Below are positions 11,789 through 21,700 of a stretch of 64,000 nucleotides of DNA, piece after piece. This DNA comes from Montifringilla adamsi. Its lineage: Eukaryota; Chordata; Aves; Passeriformes; Passeridae. Numbering within the stretch: the stretch's first letter is position 1; each line of letters begins with the position of its first letter. The stretch spans positions 2,321,871 to 2,385,870 of the forward strand of contig JAGGNK010007115.1 of NCBI GenBank assembly GCA_017590115.1, given 5' to 3'. Made by a program: the position numbers and the translations under genes. Under the pieces are notes generated by a model. It ran no database searches and had not been told where the DNA came from. It saw only the letters and a program-made list of their open reading frames with translations.

Positions 11789-11857
11789 TTTTTTTTTTTT
11801 TTTTTAATAAAAGGTGGTTTTTTTTGTCTTTTTTTTTTAATTTTTTTTTTTTTTTTT
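11789..11857. repeat. Compound poly(T) tract
   Basis: Two long T runs separated by about 12 nt containing AATAAAAGG on the plus strand, within the GID4 3' UTR. Low-complexity sequence with no adjacent retroposon body recognised. Confidence 0.85.
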
Positions 11858-12570
11858 ACCCTTAAGTAAAGAGCAAATATACACCTACAAGCAGAGTTCA
11901 GATCCACTTTACTGAGAGCCTGGAAGTCCATACATCAAATTAATTCCCAATGGTGTATCCAGACACAGGAACAGCTCCCAGCTCCAAAGGGCTAGTGTTC
12001 CTGAAAGATCTGCAGCTCCAGCTAACCTTGTTAGCCAGCAAAGCCTCACTCCAGCCTTACCTCAGCCAACACTCCCCAACAGACTCCACAGCTGAGCCTC
12101 ACACCCAGGATCTGGCTCTGAGAGCATCAGAGCTGGAAATCTGGGCAAGAAACCTTAATCCTGGTGATTTCAACCCACGTCAGGATAAAACAAGGAAAAT
12201 ATAAGCCTTGAGCTTACATTTCCTTATTATTTAGAGGCCAGAGCACTGATTCCAGCTACTGAGAAACAGCTTCCAGAGGAGAGCCGGGAGGAACTTCAGT
12301 GACAGAGAAACGAGCTGTGCAACAAGAAAGTGCATTAAAGTAGCTTAAAACCAGAGTAAAGATCAAATGGCCACTCGACAGGAGGGAGAATCAAGCTTCA
12401 GCAGCTCCTCGGGCTGGGTGAGTTCACATCCAGGCTCTCTTTCTCTCTCTCTCGAGTCCAAGGGCAGGAGAGAAGCGTGCATTCCTGTGCTCCCACAGGG
12501 ACACAGTTCTCCTGGCAGGCCATGCTCTCCTGCCCCTTTGCTTCTGGGCGTTATCAGATGTGGGCAGCTG

Positions 12571-15500
12571 TCATCGGAACTCGTAGATAGGAGCACTGTG
12601 CTCGGGAACGTGCGTTAAATTCAACGATTGATACCTGGCAGAGGAGGGAGAGAGGGAGGAGAGGATTACACAGAGCTCCTGCCTGCCAGCCACAGAGCAC
12701 ACACACACACTGCTGGCTGCTCTTCTGTCCCCCTTTACAGTCCCAGGGTGTTCAGGCATCCAACACCCACTTCCCACAGTCCAAAATCCTGGCAGGGCTC
12801 AGCATCGTTCCTCTTCACTCCACAGCTCCCTGACAGGAGGGTGCAGCCAGGTGGGGGTCGGGCTCTTTTCCCACAAAACTAGTGATAGGACAAGGGGAAA
12901 CAGCCTCAAGGTGTGCCAGAAGAGGGTTGATATGAGGAAAAAATTCCTCACTGAAAGTATGGTTTAGACCTGGAATGGCCTGCCCAGGGAAGTGGTGGAG
13001 TTACCATCCCTGGAAGTGCTCAGAAATCAAACAGACATTCCATTTAGGGTTTAGTGGGAATGGCAATATTTGGTCAAAGGTTGGACTTGATGGTTTTGGA
13101 GGTTTTTTCCAACTTTAATGATCCTGTAATTCCCACTCTGGTCCCTCTGAGCCACCTGCAGCAAGGCAGCATTCCTGGTGGGCTGACTGTGGTGGCTTTT
13201 TGGACTCCCTTTGAAGTTCAACAACTTTCAAGTTCAAACAGTGTTTGCTACAAGTGCAAATTACACATGAGTCTTTCAAAGCTCAGCTTGAGGGAATGTG
13301 TCTGAAAGCCTCCTGGTTCCTTCCCTCCCCCTGAGAGCTTCCAGCCATCCACCTGCTGCTCACGACAATGATGCAAGGGAAAAGAGCTCTCCACAGCTAA
13401 TTGTCTTCAACAAAAACCCCACCAATCAGCTTTGACTGTTCTCTTGTCTAAACAGCAACACCCCAAGGACCTCAGAGTACAAAACACTGGCCTGACAAGA
13501 TTTCTGCCTGAAGGGAGAAACAGCCAAGCTGTTCCAGAGGAGAGAACTGAGCTCCCTCACAGCACTTCTCCAGACCCTGTATCATCTTCCCTCCTCCATC
13601 CTGCCATCCTAAATTTCCTCCCCTTTTCTGTAAGGGCAGCACTTTATACCACACCAATGGACTACACCAGCCAGCACAGGCCAGCCATGGCCCACACCCC
13701 TCCCTTCAGCCCCAAGGTCCAGCCACCAGCCTCAATCTCCTGCCTGGACACTCCCAAGGTTGTGGACAAGCAGGAGAGGAGTCACAGCTTGGTTTATGTC
13801 TTCAGGAGGCAGGAAACATCCTTACCATTCTGAACTCCTATGGTAGTAATAGCCCTCTATAGATGCTGCTGACTTCTGGAAGCAGATGTAATAGAAACCA
13901 GCAAAGGAAGCACCACTGATGTCCTTGATGGTGTGATCAGGGACTAGGAACTGCTCCTGCATTCAAAACACAGGCTGCATCTTAAAATGTTGGTCAAATA
14001 CAGCCCCACCCCATCCCAGTCTGCCCTCCCAACCCAAATATTGGCACCCACTAATATGAAGACATTCCTGGCTGAGCACTCCCTGCACTCTCAGCAGCCC
14101 AGAGCAGAGACCAGAGTGTCCCTTCACACCTGCCACTGCAGGGACCTCACAGAAGCAGATAACTGAGAACAGAATGAGTTTTAACAAAGCAAGAGATCAG
14201 TTTCAACACCTGTCCCCTGCAAACCAGAAGCCGATTGCAAAACTGGGAGTCAGAGCCTGAGAATGAAGAGAAGGCTCCAGAGAATTCTTACTGTAGCTTT
14301 TCAACACTTATGGGAGCTTATGGGAAAGCTGGAGAGGAACTCTGCTAAGGACATGGAGTGACAGGAAGAGAGGGAATGGCTACCCACTGCCAGAGGGGCA
14401 GGGTTAGATGGGATATTGGGAAAACAATTTTCCCTGTGAAGGTGGGGAGGCCCTGGCACAGAGTGCCCAGAGAAGCTGTGGGTGCACCTGGATCCCTGGA
14501 AGTGTCCAAGGACAGGGCTGGGGATAGTGGGAGGTGTCTCTGCCCTTGGCAGGAGGTGGAACAAGATGAGCTTTAAGGTTCCTTCCAACCCAAACCAGTC
14601 TAAGGTGACTCTGTGATGATCCCAGCTGAAGAACAGAGCTGCAGAGTGGCCAGTCTGCACCAAACACAGGCCCCACACAGGGACTGGAGACATCAGCTCT
14701 CTCATCCTCTGCAGCATCACCAAGCAAGATTTTCCTGTTGTGCTTTTAGCCACGACTGCAGCCCTTAAGGACACAATTAGCTGGCTAGACACAAGTCATA
14801 CTGGAACTTGCAAGTACAGTGTGTTTTGGGGTTGGCAGAGCGAGATCTTTCATTAAACCATCATAGCTGGAAAAGCTCTGACACCTCAAGTCTCTGTCAG
14901 TGCCTTGCAAGCAGCTCAGCACAGGAGACAGGCAGGATTTACCTTCCATCTCATGAAGACATAGTCCCCATTTTTTAGATCTTCATAATCAAAGTCATCA
15001 GAGTTAAATGTTTTTGCATACTGGTAAAAAGCCTGGAACTTCCCCTGAAACAAAAAAGAAAAGAAAAAAATCCCAGGATGTTTATTCCAGGAATAGAACT
15101 TCTAGTACCAGCTGCTGTTTAGGAGGGAAATCTACTGACACTCACAGCAACATCCAGCCTGGCTGGAGAAGCTCCTGCACTTCCAGAGGAAGATATTTTG
15201 ACAGAAATACAACAAACACCAAAGCTTGTCAAACAACCAAGGTCGGGGGTGGGGGGGTGGNNNNNNNNNNNNNNNNNNNNNNNNNNNNNNNNNNNNNNNN
15301 NNNNNNNNNNNNNNNNNNNNNNNNNNNNNNNNNNAAGGGGGGGGGTGATCAGGTGGCTGCTGTGGCCTCAAAAAACAGCAGCAGGTACACCCTGCCCTGA
15401 GCAGGGACACAGGTGCCAACTATCCTACCTGTGCTCATGGGATCCCTTTCCCCTTCTCCATTCCATTTTGCAAGAAGTCTCCAAAAATAAGGAGTGTGTT

Positions 15501-18230
15501 CTCTTAGGGGGTCAAGAGATGAGGATTGCTCCTGCTCCCTTGCCACCCCGTGGCCAACAAGTGGGAAACAGGACATCCCCTCCCTCACCACAGGTCACAG
15601 CTTGCTGAAGAGACCTCTATTTGCAAAGATCCAGTGGGAGGAGGGGACAGCAAAAAGGAGAGGTCTCCAGGCCTTTCTGCCAGCTCTTGCATGGGCACAC
15701 ACTGCACCTCTCCCCCAGCCCAGACCCACGCTCTGCCCCCAGATTTATTTACCCAGTGTTTGCGGTCCACGTCCTCGTCGGCGTCCCACTTGCGCGTCAG
15801 GAACGGGTGTTTCTTACTGATTATCTCGCCCTCGAAGAACGTGGTGAGGGTTGGGTACTCCTGGCAGAGGGGAGACAAAGTGAGCTCACAATTGTCACCT
15901 ACAGGGACAAACCCAACAGCAGACAAAGCTCCATGCACTCAGCAAAATGCATCTCCCAGGGAGAGCTCCGGGCAATCTGAGGCTGCTGCTCCCATCCCTC
16001 ATCCTGCCCCACACTTCTCCAAGGCTGACTGTTCCACTCTCTAATTCCAGCCTTTCTCTGCCTCTCTCCTCACTTGATGAAGCCAGGAGCCATGTCAGAG
16101 CTGGGCTGTGGGGAAGGATTTGGAACACAAGCAGCTGAGGGGGCAGGAGTGGCTCAGCCTGGGGAAAAGGACCCTCACTCTCCTGACAGGAAGGTGCAGC
16201 CAGGTGGGGGTCAGGCTCTGCTCCCAGGGAACAAGGGACAGAACAAGAAGAAATGTCCTCAAATTGCACCAAGGGAGGTTTAGATTGGATATTAGGAACA
16301 ATTTAAAAGAGTGGTTAAATGTTGGAACAGGCTGTCCAGGGAAGTGGTGGACCTGGCTGTGTCCTGGGTCAGCAGTTGGACTCAATGGTTTTAGAGGGCT
16401 TTTCCAACTTTAAATGATTCCATGGAGCTCCCAGCTGGATGCTCATCTGTGACATTTACAGCCAGCACCATTCCTCAGCTGATACCCTGTGATCAAATTT
16501 ACAATATCCAATCCCTCCACTTCCTATTTCTGGCAGCAGCTTCTCCCACCCCAGCAGGAAATAAAAGCCTTTACACAGCCCCTCTTTGTGGTGTTGCACA
16601 GCTAACACTCACCTCTGTAAGGCCTTTAATCTTCAAGTATCCACAGAGATAGGAGTTTTCCATATCCACATGCTGGAAAAGAGTGCAAAGTCCAACCATA
16701 AAAATAGGCATGAAGGTGCATGCTTGATCCAAAGCAGTTTCTGACCCTTCCAAGGATAATTTCAGCTCCAGCTGGTACCCACTGCCCAATATATTCACAC
16801 TGCCAGCCCTTTTCCATGATGGGAACCACCTGGAAAGATTATTTGCAGGTGCCCAGCTCACCTCTGGCAGCCTCCACATCCCAAGTCTGCTCTCAAGGCA
16901 ACACCCTCTGCCCAAAGCTCTCCAGCAGGAAGCAAATCCCCTTTCCTGCTGGAAGGGACCTGACTCACAGTGTTCTCCAAGAAAAAGCATCCCCGGAAGA
17001 ATCACCCACACCCCCAGCACTTTGCAGGAGGCCTTTCTCCTAAATCTAAAGCTTTTATGCCACCTGCATTTAGAGTTATCAGGCTGCATGTCTCTGTCTG
17101 TGCTGTGCAGAAACTAGGCAAGGATTTGCCTGCTCCTTTAAAAGCAGGGATTTTCCAAGGGATTTTTTCTTTTCCCTGACATCTCCAGATCCGCTTTCAA
17201 AACACGCAGTGAGTTATTCAGGGAAGTGCAAACCTCTACACATGAGAGGATGGATCTTCCCCACCTGTGATCAAAGGACTGCAACGTTTCCCTGTGCTCA
17301 GCACAGAGAGAGCAGGCAGCCCCCTCTCCTCAGCTGACACATGCAAAACAGCCACGTTTTAGGCACAAAAGCAGCGTTTTTAAGCACAAAAGCACAGCCA
17401 GCCCCTGCGAGGTGGCAGCGTGCAGTGGAGCTGAGCAGCCATGGGATGTCCCCACCACAACAAATCCCACCAGGAACGCGGAGAACTGAACATAAAAATA
17501 CCCCACCGGCTTGGAATCATCACAGAACCACTGAGGTTGGAAAAGAGCTGAGATCATCCAGCCCATCCTGTGACTGATTCACCACCGTGTCAACCAGAGC
17601 ACAGCACTGAGCGCCACGTCCAGTCTTTCCTTAAACACCTCCAGGGATGGTGACTCCACCACCTCCCTAGGCAATCCGTTCCAATGTTTAACGACCTTTT
17701 CTGTGAAGAAATTCCTCCTTATATCGAGGGGTAGGGTGGTGCGGGTGCTGTCGCAAGGGGCCGGCAGGGCGGGATCGGCCACCGCGGCCTGAGGCCAGCG
17801 GGTCCCCCGTTCGCCCCAGGCCTCGGTGGCCCTTCCCACCCCGCCAGGGCTCGGCTCGCCCCGCCACCCCCCTCACCTGCATGACCACCTCCACCTCGTA
17901 GGCGTTGCCTTTGCTGCGCTGCTGCCCGCGGAACTTGGCCCCGCTGTAGAGAAGCGAAGTGGCCACTCCGGGCTGCGCCGTGTTGATGGGGGGCGGCGGC
18001 ACCAGGCTGCTGGCGGCCGCTCCGGTGGCAGGGGAGGAGGCCGAGCCCCCAGCCCCTCCAGCGCGGCGCCTCTCGCTCCGAACCGGCATCTCGGGGGGGT
18101 CCCCGGGCGCCAGCGTGGCCGGGGCCGGGGTGCGGCCGGGGGACGCCGCCCGCTCCGCTTCGCTCGGCTCCCTCACGCCTCGGCCGCCGCTGGGTCGGGG
18201 CCTCCTGGCAGCGCCTCCGCGCGCTCCCAT
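12571..18230 (-). CDS. GID4: GID4, substrate receptor of the GID/CTLH E3 ubiquitin ligase (6 exons)
   Basis: Receptor subunit that binds Pro/N-degrons and other N-terminal degrons for the CTLH ubiquitin ligase. Exons in transcript order: 17877-18230, 16613-16672, 15753-15860, 14943-15044, 13826-13956, 12571-12634; 819 nt, 272 aa, all phases consistent. Residues 1-90 are Ala/Gly/Pro/Arg-rich and poorly conserved, as in mammals. The calycin-like beta-barrel begins around PPPINT (79-84) and TSLLYSG. Glu209 and Tyr230 correspond to the degron-binding residues Glu237 and Tyr258 of the 300-aa human protein. The protein ends in YEFR. The upstream ATG (18230) lacks a purine at -3; Met48 at 18089 (MPVRSE) has a better context and may also be used. 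An assembly gap lies in the intron between exons 3 and 4. Confidence 0.96.
12828..13131 (+). mobile_element. CR1 LINE 3' fragment
   Basis: Intron 5 of GID4. It contains 'gtgcagccaggtgggggtcg', 'aggggaaacagcctcaaggt', 'ggtggagttaccatccctgg' and 'ttggacttgatggttttgga', ending 'ctttaatgatcctg'. It is the same subfamily segment as the copy at 16086-16424. Confidence 0.88.
14350..14618 (+). mobile_element. CR1 LINE 3' fragment
   Basis: Intron 4 of GID4. 'ggttagatgggatattggga', 'cagagaagctgtgggtgcac', 'gatccctggaagtgtccaag' and 'ggttccttccaacccaaacc' identify a CR1 3' end. Confidence 0.88.
15261..15334. other. Assembly gap (74 N) in a G-rich tract
   Basis: A run of N flanked on the left by 'ggtcgggggtgggggggtgg' and on the right by 'aagggggggggtg'. 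It lies in GID4 intron 3 and does not touch a coding exon. The flanks suggest an unresolved G-run or G-quadruplex-forming repeat, with true length unknown. Confidence 0.95.
16086..16424 (+). mobile_element. CR1 LINE 3' fragment
   Basis: Intron 2 of GID4. 'gagtggctcagcctggggaa', 'aaggtgcagccaggtggggg', 'gaggtttagattggatatta', 'aacaggctgtccagggaagt' and 'cttttccaactttaaatgat' mark about 340 bp of CR1. Confidence 0.9.
17517..17742 (-). mobile_element. CR1 LINE 3' fragment, reverse orientation
   Basis: Starts 'atcacagaaccactgaggtt' and runs through 'gagatcatccagcccatcct' and 'ctccagggatggtgactcca' to 'gaagaaattcctccttatat'. It sits in GID4 intron 1 at the very edge of the CpG island. Confidence 0.88.
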
Positions 18231-18720
18231 TGGCCCCCGCGCGCGGGCCTAAGGGGCGTCCCCTGACTCTGATTGGCTGCTGGCACGACGCCGGGCGTTG
18301 ATTGGTTGTGCTTCTACCTGGCGCTGCTGGGAAATGTAGGATTTTTTATCCAGGCCGTGCGGATTGGTTGAGGCCGCCGGCAAGATGGCGGCGCCCAGCG
18401 AGCGGCGCTGAGTGCGGCCGGGACGAGGTTGCTATGTCGTCTGTCGCGATGTGGCGCGGCTGTCGCCGCCTGTGGTGGGCCTACTCCCCGCCCGCTCGGC
18501 TCCCCCGACCGCCTCCTGTAGATGCCGGGAGCGGCCCGGTGGGGCTGTGCGGGCGCCGGGCCTATTCCCCGCCGGCAGGTGAGGGAGCGCAGGGGTGGCT
18601 CCAGGCCCGTTTGGGGAGGGGGATCCTTCCCTGGGGACGCAGGGGTCACCCGGGGCAGGGCTGGGAGCGGCACGGCCTCGCGGGGACCGTGCTCCCCACG
18701 GCCGTGGCGTTAATGTGTGT
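17745..18720. promoter_or_regulatory. CpG island covering the GID4/ATPAF2 divergent promoter
   Basis: CpG-dense DNA extends across GID4 exon 1, the 218-bp gap between the two start codons and ATPAF2 exon 1. Between the ATGs (18231-18448) lie ATTGG boxes (18229, 18272, 18301, 18363), all reading CCAAT on the minus strand; CTGGGAAATGTAGG (18327-18340), resembling the ZNF143/SBS motif; and AAGATGGCGGC (18382-18392), the YY1 initiator-type element, just upstream of ATPAF2. There is no TATA box. This looks like a bidirectional housekeeping promoter. Confidence 0.8.
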
Positions 18721-21700
18721 ATGGAGCGGGCAGAGCCCTCGCTGAACCAGTTTGTTACACTTGTTTTTGTGTTTTGTTGGATTTGAGGGATTTTGAGGGA
18801 ATGGGACTCAGACGAGGGGGTTCAGGTATGTTCTGGCCCACGTATCCCATCCAAAGTCTTTGCTAGAATCGTGTGGGTTTGAGAACAGTAAAATTCATCT
18901 CGTTGTGTCAGAGGTGAGGCTGCAGAGTCGTGGTGACTCATGACAAGGTTTTGGGAGTCACTGATGAGCCTCGGGGCTCCTCTGGGGTACACACACTTTC
19001 ATCTGTTTTTAGAGCTGTGCCTGAGGCCCCGAAGCTCACAGGTCTCCAAGCCTGAGCAAATCCTTCAATTTCCCCAGTGGGAATGTGCTGTTTTTAGCCT
19101 GGAATAGCAGACCTGCAGCCTGGCCTGTTTGCTGTGCCCTTCACAAGACAGATTTATGGTTTGGGATTTACAACCTGGTTGCTGTTGTCAAGGGAATGGC
19201 TCGTGGATTCTTCCTGCCTTGTGGGAGGGGTGTGTGCCTTTGGAATGGGTGTAATCCTGCTCTCACAGTGTCAGGAGTGCTGGTAGCAAAGGATGCTGCT
19301 CCTAAAATGAGACCTGAAGTTTCCTCAGGCTCACCTTGATGGTGGGGCAGGTATATTCCTGGGCTGGACTGGGATGTTTGGGCTGTCCTTTGGGGATTAA
19401 TTTGTCCAGTGTGACTGTAGTTGTGGAATCTGGAAAGGTTGACCCTGAAGCAGAACTCCTGAGGAGAGGTGGGACAGGCCTGCTTGGGAAACCAGCCCTG
19501 CCACACTCTGAGGCAGCTGAGCCCCAGCCTGGCAGGAGTGTAGCTGGTTCTGTTTGCTCCCTGGTGCTTCCCTGCTGAGTGGAGCTCACTGGAGCTCACA
19601 GCTTGGAAACTGTGGATGAAGGACTGGATTTTTGTCACCAGGCCACCTTGACAGCACCAAAGCTCTGTCTGTTCTGAGCTGTCATGGAGAGCAGGAGAAG
19701 AGGCTGAACATTCTCTGTTTGCCCTCTGAATGTTCTCTTTGCCTTGTGTTTCTGTCCCCAGAGAGGAAGAGGTTCTACCAGAACGTCAGCATCTCACAGG
19801 GGGAAGGTGAGTGTGGCCACAGGGATGGGATGGGATGGGGGGCTGATCCTTGGGAGAGGTGTCATCACCTGCAGCAGCCCAGGCTGTGTCAGTGGCAGGT
19901 TTGTCACCAGCTGCTGTGCCCCCTCCTCATCTACAGCAAAGCTCCATGGTGGGAAGCAGCTTCCAGGACCAAGTGTATCCACGTGATGGTGGGAACCTGA
20001 ACATTCCTGGTCCCTTGCTCCTGTCAGCTCCAGCTCTGAATCTACTCCCACTGTGGGGTTGTCTGTTGTTCCTTAGTGCCTGCTCCTCTTTGATTCCCCA
20101 GGATTTCTACTCTGATTCCCCAGGAGGCTTTGAAATAAACCTGGACCACCGAAAGCTGAAAACGCCCCAGGCCAAGCTCTTCACTGTCCCCAGCGAGGCC
20201 TTGGCCATTGCAGTGGCAACAGAGTGGGATTCCCAGAAAGACACCATCAAGTTCTACACAATGCACCTGGTGAGCACGGCAGGGGGGAGTGCTGAGACCT
20301 CCAAATGCAGAATGTGGAGGCAGCAGGTTGTCCTGCTCCCAATGAGCAGAAAGTTAGGGCTTCCTCTGGGCTGGCTGGGTGCCTGTCTAGAGGGAATCTG
20401 TGCCACTGGGGGAGCTTGAGAAGGGGCTGGACAGTGTTATTGGGAATAGTGAGGGGCAAGAGGAAACTGAGCTCTGGAGCAATCCATGGCCCTTTTCCCT
20501 GCTGCTTAGTGAGATGTTTCCAGGGATCCTGAAAGATTTGAAAGGATACCTATTACATTAGCCATTTTGTGGCCCTGCACCCCTCAGTTGTTCATCTGCC
20601 ACAAATCCCTCTGCTTCTTCTTGGCATTGTACCGTGGAAGCTGCTGCTTTTTCAAGCCTGAAATAACAGCAGTTTCAACTGCTTTTATCCCCAGACCACT
20701 CTGTGCAACACAGCACTGGACAATCCCACGCAGCGGAACAAGACGCAGCTGATCCGAGCAGCTGTGAAGTTCCTGGAGACAGACACAGTCTGGTATGAGA
20801 TGGGGACCCAGCTGGATTTTGGAAAGAGGGTTGGGTGAAGTGAGGGAAGACATCTGCACTCACCCAGTCATGGCATGGCTCTGATCTGTGCTGGTTTTTG
20901 CCCAAGGGTTTGAATTAGTTTAGATCAGTCCTGCATGTGCAAACCTGGTTGGAGTCTGTGCACCCAAGGAAGGAAGGAGCATTGGATTTAGTCCTCTGTT
21001 GAGCTCTGTTTTGGTCCTCTGTTGAGCTCTGTTTTGGTCCTCTGTTGAACTCTGTTTTGGACACCTCCCTACTGGGCAAGAGTGAGAGCAGTGGGAAATG
21101 AAGATCTTGAAGAAAAGAAAACATCTTTGAAAGGCCTGTGGGCATCTATCAGCCAGTCCCTGGTATTCCTGTGCCAGTACAGATAGTTCAGACAACTTGT
21201 ACCAGTCCCAAAATGCCCTTCATTCCTTAAAGTCCCTGTGAGCTGTAGGATCAAGCCTGTTCATGCCCAGGCTCCTGTCCCAGCCTCCACTGGCAGCTGC
21301 ACAGTTCCTGTGGAGAGAGAGAGGAACAGGCTTCCCCCACCTGCCCTTGTGGCTTTGGTCAAACTGGGGAGGAGGGAATGCTGAGCTGAGCCACTGGGCA
21401 AGGAGAAGGAGGAGTGGCCTCACAGAGAGTTGCAGTGGGGTTTGTACCCTCCTCTAACTGCTAGACCTCACTGCAGTCTGTGGCTTGGGACTGCCTGCAG
21501 TTTTCAGTTGGCTGGTTCACTGCTCTGTTTTGTAGTAAGACAGAATTGTCCTTCCTGGAATAACAAAAAGCACTGAATTTAAGGAAGAGTTGGAGGATTG
21601 TTCCTTGTCACTGCTGCCTGGGTGGACAGCAGGTCCTTGTTCCACTTGCTGTGGGTCTGGTGGGGTCATTGTCCTTCCCAGAGGTGTGTCCCAGCCTGGG

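Larger units (their letters stand above)
10080..12570 (-). other. GID4: Putative GID4 3' untranslated region
   Basis: About 2.5 kb downstream of the GID4 stop with no CR1 and no coding-like exon. It includes two long T tracts (about 11789-11805 and 11818-11857; A-rich in the GID4 transcript) and a (TC)n run near 12438-12453. The extent rests on the tentative ATTAAA at 10097. Confidence 0.45.

Noticed and set aside
14301..14792. A 163-aa minus-strand open frame
   Set aside because: Antisense CR1 sequence in GID4 intron 4. Its residues (e.g. [11 protein letters not shown]) recur at every CR1 copy in the window.
15526..16044. A 172-aa plus-strand open frame
   Set aside because: It overlaps GID4 exon 3 on the opposite strand; the real coding frame is the minus-strand [12 protein letters not shown] exon.
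18434..18448. Upstream in-frame ATG as the ATPAF2 start (MSSVA before MWR)
   Set aside because: Possible, but the human protein begins at the MWR equivalent and the extra five residues add nothing recognisable. It is kept as an alternative only.
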